A stretch of DNA of 64,000 nt, from positions 55,520 to 119,519 of the forward strand of contig JAZTYK010000006.1 in the NCBI GenBank assembly GCA_045636925.1. The letters run 5' to 3'. The position numbers were made by a program, and so were the translations under genes. Of this stretch, positions 14,685-22,909 are shown one piece after another. Position 1 is the first letter of the stretch. Every line of letters starts with the position of its first letter. The notes under the pieces were generated by a model that was not told where the DNA came from, made no database searches, and was given only the letters and a program-made list of their open reading frames with translations. Source of the DNA: JAZTYK01 sp045636925 (GTDB taxonomy: Bacteria; Bacillota; Clostridia; Oscillospirales; Butyricicoccaceae).

Positions 14685-16136
14685 TTACAGCTTGGGACGG
14701 CCAACCAGGTTACCCTTACCGATAGCGTAAACGTCATCGATAACCATCTGGAAGGTAGCGCCACGCTTTTCAGCCTTGGCACGCTCGTCGATCTTAGCCT
14801 TATGGAAGTCTACCAGCTCCTTGGAGAAGGGCAGGTTACCCATGTTCAGGATACGGATAGCACCGTTGTTGTCACGTGCGGGCAGCATCTTGCCAGCATT
14901 GAAGCGGCAAGGTGCGAAGGGAATGTCGATGACACCGGCCTCGACACCGCGAACGGCGCCGACAGCGATGTCGCCCTTGCCCAGTTCGAAGCACTTGTCA
15001 ACGATGGCACGGGTCTCCTGACGGATGATTTCCTTTTCCTGCTCCAGTTCGGCGGAAACCATGACCTGATCCTTCAGCATGTTAACAATCTGCTTGGTGC
15101 AGCGCATACCCTCGGCGTTGGCTTCCATGGTGGGGATACCGACAGCCTCGTGGGGGCTCTTGACGATAACCTTGGTAGCCTTGCCCAGAGCGGCAGCAGC
15201 AGCACCCCAAGAGATAACGCCGAAGGCCTTGGCTTCGTCAGCGGGGAAGCCGCCCATCCACTCGTGCAGAACGGTGGTGACAACTACGTCGTTGTAGCCA
15301 TACTTCTGCAGGTATTCATCGGTCAGCTCTTCCAGAGTACGGATAGCAGCGATATCCTGGATCAGGTTGCCGCACTGGCCGTAACCGACAGTGATGTTCT
15401 TAACACCCTGCTCAGCAGCCAGCAGAGCCTCGATGATAGCAACTGCGTGAGAAACGCAGGGGGGTACCAGAGTACCGGTCAGAGGACCGTAGGGCTCACG
15501 GTTGATGGAGACACCGTTTTCCTCGTAGATACCGGTCAGACGGTCAACGTACTGCCAGTCACGGATGGTCTTCTCCATGGGAACATTCTTACAGTAAGGC
15601 AGGTTGTAGGAGATACCGCCGCCCTCATAGCTGGTGAAGCCACCGGCGTAGGTGATTTCGGTCAGCAGACGAGCATCGGGAGTACCATGACGAACCTGCA
15701 GGGGGGTGTTGACAGACTCAACAACCTGACGGCACTTGGCAACACCGTGGTTAACTGCGGGGAAGCCATTCATCAGAGCGCGGCCTTCCTTGATGGAAGC
15801 AGCGATGCCGGCCTCGGCCTCTTCGTAACGGTTCTGACGGGTGTAGCTATCGATGGTGGAGGGCAGCAGGTCAGCCTCGCCGTACTTTTCCAGATACTGC
15901 ATCAGCTTGATGTGCTCTTCAACCACAGGCACGCCAGCACGGGGCTGGATCAGAGTGCGCTTTTCGGCCTTGGCCTTGACCAGCTTCTCAGCAAACTTTC
16001 TGCTTTCGGGCATATTCTTGTGATATGCAAAGGCTTCCTGCAGGTCAACATCCTTGCCGGTGGGCCAATGACCCAGGATTTCTGCGCGAATTTTCGCAAA
16101 CTCGCCTTCGGGGATCTTCTTATTGATCAAATCCAT
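14685..16136 (-). CDS. glmE: Glutamate mutase, epsilon (E) subunit
   Basis: 483 residues, the standard length of the catalytic subunit (MutE/GlmE). With GlmS and adenosylcobalamin it rearranges L-glutamate to threo-3-methylaspartate by a radical mechanism. The TIM-barrel subunit shows NGFPAVNHGV near residue 120 and RHGTPDARLL near 150, characteristic of the glutamate-binding side. The ATG at 16136 lies inside the 3' end of glmL (17-base overlap) with AAGGAGC as ribosome binding site. It is second-last in the operon. Confidence 0.96.
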   Translation of the reverse strand: MDLINKKIPEGEFAKIRAEILGHWPTGKDVDLQEAFAYHKNMPESRKFAEKLVKAKAEKRTLIQPRAGVPVVEEHIKLMQYLEKYGEADLLPSTIDSYTRQNRYEEAEAGIAASIKEGRALMNGFPAVNHGVAKCRQVVESVNTPLQVRHGTPDARLLTEITYAGGFTSYEGGGISYNLPYCKNVPMEKTIRDWQYVDRLTGIYEENGVSINREPYGPLTGTLVPPCVSHAVAIIEALLAAEQGVKNITVGYGQCGNLIQDIAAIRTLEELTDEYLQKYGYNDVVVTTVLHEWMGGFPADEAKAFGVISWGAAAAALGKATKVIVKSPHEAVGIPTMEANAEGMRCTKQIVNMLKDQVMVSAELEQEKEIIRQETRAIVDKCFELGKGDIAVGAVRGVEAGVIDIPFAPCRFNAGKMLPARDNNGAIRILNMGNLPFSKELVDFHKAKIDERAKAEKRGATFQMVIDDVYAIGKGNLVGRPKL

Positions 16137-17508
16137 CTTTTTTCAGCTCCTTCTTCATGATCCTCAGCGCCGTCTGGGGGTGATACTCAGAGAGCAGACC
16201 CATCGCCGCCAAGATGTAACTTCTGTCAATCCAGATCTCTGCCTCTTTGGGACGCAGAGAAGTGGGCTGGGTTGCGCTGTACAGCGCGTGAGAGGCGATC
16301 TCTCCGGTACGCTTGGTGTGGATCAGGCTGCCGCCGGTGACCACAATCTGCTTTACCTCACGGAGATCTTTGCCGCTTTGCACATAGGTCAGGCCCATCA
16401 TGGTGTAGGCCTCTTCCATGGTACCGGCATGTCGGGATACAGCGGTTTCGATTGCCCCGGAGGCCAGAGCAAAGTCCAGTGCCTCCCAGGTCTCATCCGT
16501 GGGCAGGGTCTCGGTATTGGCGGCCAGATAGTCCACCATGTCCTGTGCCTTGCCTGCGGGAATACCCGACAGCTTGCTGATGCGCCCGATGCCCACGGCG
16601 TCTACGATACCCTGGATGCTGTAACGCATGCCGATATCGCCTTCTACCGTACGCTTGATATAGGGCTCGGGCAAGCCCTTATAGACAGTATTTGCCCCGG
16701 AAGGCATACCATCTGCGATGGAGTAAATGTCAGTGGTTGCGCCACCTACATCCACCGCAAGCAAATCACCGATACCGTCCTCGCCTTCACAGCCTTCAGC
16801 CAGCAGCTTCATGGCCTTCATCATAGCGGAGGGGGTAGGCATCATAATGCCGGAAATCAGGCTGGAAGCCTGAGACAGGCCCTTTGCCTGGATGATCTTC
16901 TGCAGGAAGATCTCTCGGATCTGCTTTTGGGTGGGTTCGATGTTCAGCACACCGAACTTGGGCATGACGTTTTCACAGATGTAGGTCTCGCGGTCGCCCA
17001 AAATACGCTGACACTGACGGGCCACCGTGCGGTTGCCCGCAATGACGATGGGAAACCGGGCCTCTGTGCGGCTGAGCATTTCTGCATTATGTAAAATGCA
17101 AGCGCTGTTGCCGCCATCGGTGCCACCGCACAGCAGGAATACATCCGGCTGAATGCGGTCGATGTCCTCCACATCATCTTCGGTCAACTCAAAGGAAAAC
17201 ACCTTGTAGATTTTCGCACCTGCGCCCAGGCTTGCCTGCTTGGCAGCTTCTGCTGTCAGCTCGGGAACCAGGCCGCTGGTGATCATCTTCAGGCCGCCGG
17301 CTGCGGAAGAACAGGCGTAGCGATGGACAAAGTCCAGCTTGCCGGTCTTTTTCTCCAGCAAAGCCACTGCATTGTTCAGACCGTCATTGATATCAGTCTG
17401 TACCGTCGTGTAGCTTGCCGCAGTACCCAGCAGGCGCTCTTCCTCCAGATCGACCGCAGTCACCTTGGTATAGGTGCTGCCAAAGTCAATCAGTAGTACC
17501 GGTTTCAT
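16120..17508 (-). CDS. glmL: GlmL/MutL, glutamate mutase-associated actin-like ATPase
   Basis: 462 residues of the MutL/GlmL family (unrelated to the mismatch-repair MutL). The ASKHA fold is shown by the phosphate-1 motif LLIDFGSTYTK at the N-terminus and LAVDVGGATTDIYS near residue 250. The gene regularly sits between glmS and glmE. Its protein is not a catalytic subunit and probably acts as a chaperone or reactivating factor for the B12 enzyme; that role is inferred. It starts 4 bases after the glmS stop and overlaps glmE by 17 bases. Confidence 0.93.
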   Translation of the reverse strand: MKPVLLIDFGSTYTKVTAVDLEEERLLGTAASYTTVQTDINDGLNNAVALLEKKTGKLDFVHRYACSSAAGGLKMITSGLVPELTAEAAKQASLGAGAKIYKVFSFELTEDDVEDIDRIQPDVFLLCGGTDGGNSACILHNAEMLSRTEARFPIVIAGNRTVARQCQRILGDRETYICENVMPKFGVLNIEPTQKQIREIFLQKIIQAKGLSQASSLISGIMMPTPSAMMKAMKLLAEGCEGEDGIGDLLAVDVGGATTDIYSIADGMPSGANTVYKGLPEPYIKRTVEGDIGMRYSIQGIVDAVGIGRISKLSGIPAGKAQDMVDYLAANTETLPTDETWEALDFALASGAIETAVSRHAGTMEEAYTMMGLTYVQSGKDLREVKQIVVTGGSLIHTKRTGEIASHALYSATQPTSLRPKEAEIWIDRSYILAAMGLLSEYHPQTALRIMKKELKKDGFDQ

Positions 17509-17512
17509 AGAA

Positions 17513-17926
17513 TTAGACGCCCAGGTCTTCCTTCAGTGCTGCAATGGTGGTTTCGGGAGCAGTGCCGGGACCAAATGCACGGTCAAAGCCCATAGCCTTG
17601 AAGCGCTTTTCAACCTCGTTGAAATCCTGCTTGCCGATTACGATGTTGCCGCCAACATAGAGCAGGATGCCCTTCAGGCCGGCCTCATCACACTTCTCAC
17701 GCATGCCGCGGCAGTCCAGCTCGCCCTGACCGTACAGGGAGGAGATGACGATTGCGTCTGCGTTGGACTCGATGGCAGCAGCGATATACTCTTCCTGGGA
17801 AACCATAACGCCCAGATTGACTACGTCGAAGCCAGCCTCGGTAAATGCGACATGCAGAATCTTGTTACCAACTGCATGGACATCAGCGCCGATGACGCCG
17901 ATGACAAGTACTTTCTTCTTGTCCAT
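17513..17926 (-). CDS. glmS: Glutamate mutase, sigma (S) subunit, cobalamin-binding
   Basis: 137 residues, the usual length for MutS/GlmS. The protein has a Rossmann-like B12-binding fold. The base-off/His-on motif GADVHAVG is at residues 13-20; H17 ligates the cobalt. SLYGQGE and YVGGNIVIGK are the other cobalamin contacts. The frame extends to 17941, but those five codons contain the AAGAGGTG ribosome binding site, so the ATG at 17926 is used. It is first in the operon behind a promoter with an inverted repeat. Confidence 0.97.
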   Translation of the reverse strand: MDKKKVLVIGVIGADVHAVGNKILHVAFTEAGFDVVNLGVMVSQEEYIAAAIESNADAIVISSLYGQGELDCRGMREKCDEAGLKGILLYVGGNIVIGKQDFNEVEKRFKAMGFDRAFGPGTAPETTIAALKEDLGV

Positions 17927-17955
17927 GGTACACCTCTTCATTTTAATTAATTTGG

Positions 17956-17984
17956 TATATAACTATAAAATACATTGTTATATA
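17956..17984. promoter_or_regulatory. Inverted repeat across the glmS promoter
   Basis: TATATAAC-N13-GTTATATA is a perfect 8-bp inverted repeat with arms at 17956-17963 and 17977-17984. It encloses the -10 box. This is a plausible operator for the GntR-type regulator encoded next door at 18047-19015. Confidence 0.55.
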
Positions 17985-17995
17985 TCATCTGTCAA
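17967..17995 (-). promoter_or_regulatory. Promoter of the glutamate mutase operon
   Basis: -35 TTGACA (17990-17995), 17-bp spacer, -10 TATTTT (17967-17972) on the minus strand. The leader before glmS is only about 35 bases, too short for a riboswitch. Confidence 0.7.
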
Positions 17996-18002
17996 GAATA
18001 AA

Positions 18003-18028
18003 TGGCGGATTTTCTGTACATGTTCCGC
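18003..18028. terminator. Possible terminator after the GntR-type regulator gene
   Basis: GGCGGA/TCCGCC stem of 6 bp with a 14-base loop. The T-run is good on the plus strand (TTTTTT) and weak on the minus strand (ATTTATT). Confidence 0.4.
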
Positions 18029-18046
18029 CTTTTTTCGCGCCGGATC

Positions 18047-19015
18047 TTAGTTTCCGCCCCGTGCGCGGCTGAGTTTGTGCTCCAATACCAGCATAGAGCC
18101 CCGGTCTATCTGCGTATCGTAGAGCACCACGTTTCCGTGATCTTCCCACGCACGCAGAATCTCACGTTCTTCTTCTGTGCACAGTGTCTGGTAACCCTGA
18201 GGTAACACCAGGTATTCCAGCTGCCGCAGAAATGCCTCTGTGCGGGCAGGATCTCCCAGATACTGCAAACGCACACGCACCTGCTCTACGATCTGACGGC
18301 AGGTAACGATCATCTGACCTCCAAAGTCGGCATCGTGGCTGAACACACCGACACGGCTGCCGGAAGGGATTCGGGACAGGTCTCGCACAGTTTCCATGGT
18401 AGGCTGGTAAGCCACACGAGCGATCCGGTCATCGTCACCAACGATGCCACGAACCACATCATACAGGAAATCGTCGGTCACCACCAGACAGTTATCATCG
18501 GCCAGTTTGCCGGAGACTGCGCGCAATGCTTTCAGCGAATATGTATACAGCTCTACGCCCGGCAAGGTTTTCAATTGTTCTGCCGCCTGCTGCAGCGTCT
18601 CTTCACAGGAACTCACCAGCGCCACTGCGACCTGATGCTCGGTCTCGATACGCTCCCGCTGCTTCAGTTCAAGGAAAATAGACACCTCTGCTGAGGAAAA
18701 GCCCAAACCTTCCAGCTCGTCCAGCATATCATCAATGGCTCGCATGGCGCGCACTTTGCGGCTGGCGGAGTTTTCCTCCTGCCAGCAGACATAGCTGCCG
18801 CGACCCTGTGTCATTTCGATGGCGCCCAGTCGCTCCAGTTCATCGTAAGCTCGCTTGATGGTTCCACGGGCCAATCCCAATTCTTCTGCCAGATCCCGCA
18901 CGGTGGGAAGCTTGCTTCCTCTGGGCAATACACCTCGACGAATATCTTCCATAATTCGATTGGAAAGCTGCTGATATATTGGTTCTGTGCTGTTTGCATC
19001 CAGCTGATAATGCAC
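18047..19015 (-). CDS. GntR family transcriptional regulator
   Basis: 322 residues. The N-terminal winged helix-turn-helix (about residues 12-75) is clearly GntR, with EPIYQQLSNRIMEDI, LPTVRDLAEELGLARGTIKRAYDEL and GRGSYV. The C-terminal 230 residues are not an aminotransferase (MocR) or a short YtrA tail; no effector domain is recognised with confidence. GTG at 19015 is chosen because AGGAGGTGAAGCGG precedes it and the conserved domain begins at once. It lies directly upstream of glmS in the same orientation and is the obvious candidate regulator of that operon. Confidence 0.85.
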   Translation of the reverse strand: MHYQLDANSTEPIYQQLSNRIMEDIRRGVLPRGSKLPTVRDLAEELGLARGTIKRAYDELERLGAIEMTQGRGSYVCWQEENSASRKVRAMRAIDDMLDELEGLGFSSAEVSIFLELKQRERIETEHQVAVALVSSCEETLQQAAEQLKTLPGVELYTYSLKALRAVSGKLADDNCLVVTDDFLYDVVRGIVGDDDRIARVAYQPTMETVRDLSRIPSGSRVGVFSHDADFGGQMIVTCRQIVEQVRVRLQYLGDPARTEAFLRQLEYLVLPQGYQTLCTEEEREILRAWEDHGNVVLYDTQIDRGSMLVLEHKLSRARGGN

Positions 19016-19043
19016 CCGCTTCACCTCCTGTTCATACAGAATT

Positions 19044-19072
19044 ATTACATCAAATTTTGCCTTATTTGTCAA
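19044..19072 (-). promoter_or_regulatory. Promoter of the GntR-type regulator gene
   Basis: -35 TTGACA (19067-19072), 17-bp spacer, -10 TGTAAT (19044-19049) on the minus strand, about 30 bases before the GTG start. Confidence 0.6.
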
Positions 19073-19188
19073 GGTTTTTCCGCATTTTTCGACCTTCACC
19101 GGACAAGTTTTTTCCACAGTGACAACCGCGTCTGCTATAGAAGAACGTTCGGAAAAATTTGCCTTTGCAATTCACTCAAAATGAAAGC

Positions 19189-19214
19189 AACCCCTCTGCC
19201 ATAGCAGAGGGGTT
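19189..19214 (-). terminator. Terminator of the cell-wall hydrolase gene
   Basis: Perfect 11-bp stem AACCCCTCTGC/GCAGAGGGGTT with a 4-base loop, 12 bases after the stop codon. On the minus strand it continues GCTTTCATTTTG. Confidence 0.75.
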
Positions 19215-19225
19215 GCTGCAAAGAT

Positions 19226-20053
19226 TTACTTTACAAAAAACTTATGGGTGCCAATAGTTTTGACCAAGGTACAGTTCTTGATGGCCCAGCAGGACTTTAC
19301 AGAGGTGGATACGAACCAGTAGCAATTACCGGGCACCTCTTTGCGCCCCTGCAGCGCTTCGATTGCTGCCCGATAGCAGGCATCGTTGGGAGCCTTGGTG
19401 GCAAAATCAGAACGTTTTACCACACTGAATGCGCCCTTCATATACACTACACCATAGATGGTTTTGGAATAGCCGCCGTTTAAACGATTGAGAATGACAT
19501 TCGCCACGGCAACCTTGCCGGCATAGGGTTCTACATTGGCCTCAAAATAAATGGTACGGGCCATCAGCAGCAAATCTGCAGCAGAAATCTTCACACCGCT
19601 TTCATCTATATACGTTTGGGCAGTCGCTAAAATCTTAGCTTCTTTTTTTGCCGCTTCTTCTGCTTTCTTCCGTGCAGCTTCTTCTGCCTTTTTCCGCGCA
19701 GCTTCTTCAGCAGCCTTGCGCTCGGCTTCCTTCTTGTCAGCCAAATCCTGCATCACGCCAGTCTGGACGAAAGCTTCTGTTGCAGCACCAATGGTATCCT
19801 TCAGGCTCTTTTGTACCACTGCTTCCAAGGTAGCTTCATTGGTAAGCAGATCCAGAGTGGGCACCACCACTGTTGCGGAAAGGACTTCCATGTCCAGAGT
19901 TGCTTCATTTGCTGCAGGCTGATTCTCAGTTGCAGCAGACTGATCCTTTTCTTGTGCAAACACAATAAGAGAACCGGCGATCGTACTCACCAGGATTCCC
20001 ATAACAATCAGCATCACGGCAGTTTTTTCCACCAGTTGCTTAGTTATCAGCAT
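19226..20053 (-). CDS. Exported SleB-like cell wall hydrolase
   Basis: 275 residues. Residues about 12-35 form a signal peptide or anchor. About 90-130 is a low-complexity charged helix with repeated AARKKAEE units. About 150-275 is a hydrolase_2/SleB-type domain: LLLMARTIYFEANVEPY contains the catalytic-type glutamate, followed by GKVAVANVILNRL. SleB-like enzymes cleave the peptidoglycan glycan chain during cortex lysis or growth. No separate peptidoglycan-binding domain is visible. The ATG at 20053 follows AAAGGCG. A role in germination or in wall turnover is equally possible. Confidence 0.85.
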   Translation of the reverse strand: MLITKQLVEKTAVMLIVMGILVSTIAGSLIVFAQEKDQSAATENQPAANEATLDMEVLSATVVVPTLDLLTNEATLEAVVQKSLKDTIGAATEAFVQTGVMQDLADKKEAERKAAEEAARKKAEEAARKKAEEAAKKEAKILATAQTYIDESGVKISAADLLLMARTIYFEANVEPYAGKVAVANVILNRLNGGYSKTIYGVVYMKGAFSVVKRSDFATKAPNDACYRAAIEALQGRKEVPGNCYWFVSTSVKSCWAIKNCTLVKTIGTHKFFVK

Positions 20054-20222
20054 CAATTCACGCCTTTCAAAATAAAATAAAATCCGCCCCAAAATAGACC
20101 AAAACTTGTTACCGTTTTGAGGGGGATTTGTAACCGATTTGTAATCATTATACCATTTTTTTCTGATTTGTCAAATTTCTGTTTCAACAGCGCAAAACCA
20201 CCCGGCTGCAAGCAGCAGAATT

Positions 20223-20912
20223 CTACCGTGTTCCTGCACTCGGATCAGTGAGTTCCCGCAGTTGTCCCGCCTCCATCCGCAACAGGCGCGGTGCTTTGCG
20301 GGCAATGCCCGGATCATGGGTAATCAACACCAGTGTCTTTCCTTGTTGATGTAGGGCACAAAGGATCTCCATAATCTCCTCCCCTGCCCGCGTATCCAGA
20401 TTCCCCGTAGGTTCGTCTGCCAAAATCAGTTCCGGATCGGCACACAATACCCGGGCAATAGCCACCCGCTGTTGCTGACCGCCGGACAGTTCCCCCGGGC
20501 AGTGGCTACGTCGGGCATACAGACCTACCATCTCCAATGCAGTTCGGGCCGCCTCTCTCCTTTGCCGCAGCGGCACGCCCCGCAGCATCAGCGGTAGCGC
20601 TGCATTTTCCTCCGCGGAAAGCCCGGGAAGCAGATGAAAGTGCTGGAACACAAATCCGATTTGTCGGTTTCGCACATACGCCTGTTCTCTTGCAGTCATA
20701 TGTTCCACCGCCACGCTGTCCAGCAGGTATCTGCCAGTCGTGGGTCGGTCTAAGCAGCCCAAAATGTTCAACAGGGTGGTTTTCCCACTTCCGCTGGGGC
20801 CCACAATCGCCGCCATTTCTCCGCGCCGTAAATGCAGGTCTACCTGCTGTAGCGCTAAGATTTGTTGTCCATCTTTTTCATAGGCCCGACTCACCTGCTC
20901 TAACCGAATCAT
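20223..20912 (-). CDS. ABC transporter ATP-binding protein, LolD/MacB/YtrE type
   Basis: 229 residues with Walker A GPSGSGKT at 38-45, the signature LSGGQQQRVAIARVL and Walker B LILADEPTGNLD. The family works with FtsX-like permeases in lipoprotein or peptide export and envelope stress systems. No permease gene is adjacent on either side, so its partner is elsewhere or lost. A longer upstream frame exists, but AAAGGGG precedes the ATG at 20912, where homology starts. Divergent from dapA. Confidence 0.88.
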   Translation of the reverse strand: MIRLEQVSRAYEKDGQQILALQQVDLHLRRGEMAAIVGPSGSGKTTLLNILGCLDRPTTGRYLLDSVAVEHMTAREQAYVRNRQIGFVFQHFHLLPGLSAEENAALPLMLRGVPLRQRREAARTALEMVGLYARRSHCPGELSGGQQQRVAIARVLCADPELILADEPTGNLDTRAGEEIMEILCALHQQGKTLVLITHDPGIARKAPRLLRMEAGQLRELTDPSAGTR

Positions 20913-21033
20913 AAAATACCCCTTTGCCCATATTCTATCGATATTCTTTCCATCTGCCGAAGTTTTCACACACAAGCATCTTTTTTTCTGCATAGACTGG
21001 GCTATATTTTGGTTCTTGGAAAGGAAGCTTGCT

Positions 21034-21960
21034 ATGGAACAAAAGACCCCTATCTTCTGCGGCAGCGCCGTAGCGCTGGTCACGCCTTTTGACGCGGAGG
21101 GCCATGTGGATTTTCAGGCGCTGGAACATCTGCTGGATTGGCACTTATCCATGGGCACAGACGCCATTGTCTTATGCGCCACCACCGGAGAATGTGCCAC
21201 TCTGGCAGACGACGAGTTTGACAGGATTCTCCACTTTGCTATTCGCCATATTAAAGGGCAGGTGCCTATCATCGCCGGTTGCGGACGCAACGATACACAG
21301 CACAGCTTGCGTCTGTGCCTGATGGCGCAGGATGCCGGCGCAGACGGACTTTTGCTGGTAAATCCCTATTACAACAAGAGTACGCAGGCAGGAATCCGCG
21401 CGCATTACCGTTATATTGCAGACCGCGTATCGCTGCCCATCCTATTGTACAATGTTCCCTCCCGTACCGGCATCGCCATCAGCCCCGAAACCTGCGCCAT
21501 GCTGGCAGAGCACCCCCGCATCGTGGGAATCAAAGAAGCCGGCGGCGATCTAAGTGCCATGGTTCGTTTGCGACAGCTTTGTCCGCCGGATTTCTTCCTA
21601 TACAGCGGAAATGACGACCATACTCTGGCCATGCTGGCATTGGGCGCCCGGGGTGTTATTTCAACAGCAGCAAACGTCGCGCCTGCAGAAATGCATCGAT
21701 TGTGCCGGCTGTTTGAGCAGGGAGCTCTGACAGAAGCCCTTGCACTACAGTTAAAACTGCAGCCCCTGGTGGACGCATTATTCTGTGAAACCAATCCCAT
21801 TCCTGTGAAAACCGCTCTTTACTGGATGGAAAAATGCCGCGGCACCTTGCGCCTGCCGCTGGTGGAAATGCGTTACCATTCCGCACTCAAACTGGAAAAG
21901 GCCATGAAAGACTTTGGACTTTTGGAAAAAACGGTGGAAAAAGCCGCAGAACTGTGCTAA
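21034..21960 (+). CDS. dapA: 4-hydroxy-tetrahydrodipicolinate synthase
   Basis: Condenses aspartate semialdehyde with pyruvate, the first step toward diaminopimelate and lysine. The class I aldolase barrel has 308 residues. The Schiff-base lysine is K167 in IVGIKEAGG, the catalytic tyrosine is Y139 in LYNVPSRTG, and TTGE is at 50-53. Start ATG at 21034 after GGAAAGGAAG. DAP is both a cross-linking residue (compare the DNPR motif of MurE here) and the precursor of spore dipicolinate. ridA follows by 36 bases. Some members of the N-acetylneuraminate lyase superfamily look alike, but the motifs favour DapA. Confidence 0.88.
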   Translation: MEQKTPIFCGSAVALVTPFDAEGHVDFQALEHLLDWHLSMGTDAIVLCATTGECATLADDEFDRILHFAIRHIKGQVPIIAGCGRNDTQHSLRLCLMAQDAGADGLLLVNPYYNKSTQAGIRAHYRYIADRVSLPILLYNVPSRTGIAISPETCAMLAEHPRIVGIKEAGGDLSAMVRLRQLCPPDFFLYSGNDDHTLAMLALGARGVISTAANVAPAEMHRLCRLFEQGALTEALALQLKLQPLVDALFCETNPIPVKTALYWMEKCRGTLRLPLVEMRYHSALKLEKAMKDFGLLEKTVEKAAELC

Positions 21961-21996
21961 ACTGAAGATAACATTATCCTAAGGGAGGTTTCTTCA

Positions 21997-22377
21997 ATGA
22001 AACAGAAGATCAATACTGAAAAAGCACCCGGCGCCATTGGTCCTTATTCTCAGGCTGTGGCCATCGATAATCTGGTTTACACATCCGGTCAGTTGGGCAT
22101 CAACCCTGTCACCGGCGAGCTGGTTGAAGGCGTAGAAGCACAGGCCAAACAGGCACTGGAAAACGTAAAGGCTATTCTGGCTGAAGTGGGTCTGGGCATG
22201 GATGATATCATTAAGACTTTGGTATTCATCAAGGACATGAACGACTTTGGCAAGGTGAATGCAGTTTATGCACAGTACATTTGCGGTGACATTCTGCCCG
22301 CACGCTCCTGTGTGGAAGTTGCCGCTCTGCCCAAGGGCGGTCTGGTAGAGATTGAAGTCATTGCCCTGCGCAAATAA
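21997..22377 (+). CDS. ridA: RidA family reactive imine/enamine deaminase
   Basis: 126 residues, full length for the YjgF/YER057c/UK114 family. RidA hydrolyses 2-aminoacrylate and related imines released by PLP enzymes. N-terminal APGAIGPYSQAV and the C-terminal LPARSCVEVAALPKGGLVEIE segment, with its conserved arginine, are diagnostic. It starts 36 bases after dapA with AAGGGAGG, likely one transcript, and a strong terminator follows. The context with amino-acid fermentation fits a protective role. Confidence 0.95.
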   Translation: MKQKINTEKAPGAIGPYSQAVAIDNLVYTSGQLGINPVTGELVEGVEAQAKQALENVKAILAEVGLGMDDIIKTLVFIKDMNDFGKVNAVYAQYICGDILPARSCVEVAALPKGGLVEIEVIALRK

Positions 22378-22391
22378 AAATCATTGACATA

Positions 22392-22423
22392 AAACAGCAC
22401 CGTTTCACGGAACGGTGCTGTTT
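22392..22423. terminator. Bidirectional terminator after ridA
   Basis: Perfect 13-bp stem (AAACAGCACCGTT / AACGGTGCTGTTT) with a 6-base loop, followed by TTATTTG on the plus strand. It also serves the minus-strand small gene that ends at 22467. Confidence 0.9.
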
Positions 22424-22466
22424 TTATTTGAGCAGTCGACGCCTGCATATCGTTCTCCCCTGCGGT

Positions 22467-22691
22467 TCATGCCGCAGTTTTCTCTGTCTTCCTGTGCAGT
22501 TGGGGTGCCTCCAGACGGTATAGTTCTAAGCAGCATGTGTTCAGTTTTCTGACCTGATGCATCAGCACAGGCGATGTGCGCTTGATCCAGGGCAGCTGCA
22601 GCATACAGTTGCCAAGCATCTGATGCCAATAGATTTGCCGCATCAATCGACGATGCATGCAGGAACCGCGACTTGTCTCTCTCCGTTTCAT
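22467..22691 (-). CDS. Small basic hypothetical protein
   Basis: 74 residues, rich in Arg, Leu, Met and Cys, with no family recognised. The ATG at 22691 is preceded by AAAGGGAGG at ideal spacing, a TATAAT-like -10 lies about 65 bases upstream, and a terminator follows, so the unit looks like a gene. An alternative minus-strand frame (22405-22764, 119 residues) overlaps it, but its start has no ribosome binding site. Composition is unusual enough that a non-coding transcript cannot be excluded. Confidence 0.4.
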   Translation of the reverse strand: MKRRETSRGSCMHRRLMRQIYWHQMLGNCMLQLPWIKRTSPVLMHQVRKLNTCCLELYRLEAPQLHRKTEKTAA

Positions 22692-22862
22692 AATATGCCT
22701 CCCTTTGCGTTTTTTCCCGAAAATTCCACAGCATTTTCTGCGGTAATTTCATTATATATGTCATACCTGTGCGGAAAATGTCGCAATCTGGCGAGCAACG
22801 AGAATTTACAAATATTTTGTAGTTATTCTAAAACCATACTGCAAGATATGGTATTTACATAT

Positions 22863-22895
22863 AAAAAAGCTCCTGCGCGAGGCAGGAGCTTTTTT
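22863..22895 (-). terminator. Terminator of the nfeD-SPFH operon
   Basis: AAAAAAGCTCCTGC/GCAGGAGCTTTTTT, a near-perfect stem with A-tract and T-tract on both sides, 15 bases after the SPFH gene stop. Confidence 0.85.
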
Positions 22896-22909
22896 CTGTA
22901 TTATACGGA

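Noticed and set aside
13383..16160. Long plus-strand frames opposite mal and glmE
   Set aside because: Low-complexity Val/Leu/Gly-rich translations typical of antisense frames, with no start signals.
17942..18046. Possible cobalamin riboswitch before glmS
   Set aside because: The leader is only about 35 bases and lacks all B12 aptamer motifs; control is more likely through the inverted repeat and the GntR-type protein.
19650..19740. Tandem AEEAARKK-type repeats as a mobile or CRISPR-like repeat
   Set aside because: They are coding repeats in the helical linker of the SleB-like protein; units are short, adjacent and in frame.
22405..22764. 119-codon minus-strand frame overlapping the 74-codon frame
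   Set aside because: No ribosome binding site at its start and its 3' end runs into the ridA terminator, while the alternative frame has an ideal site.
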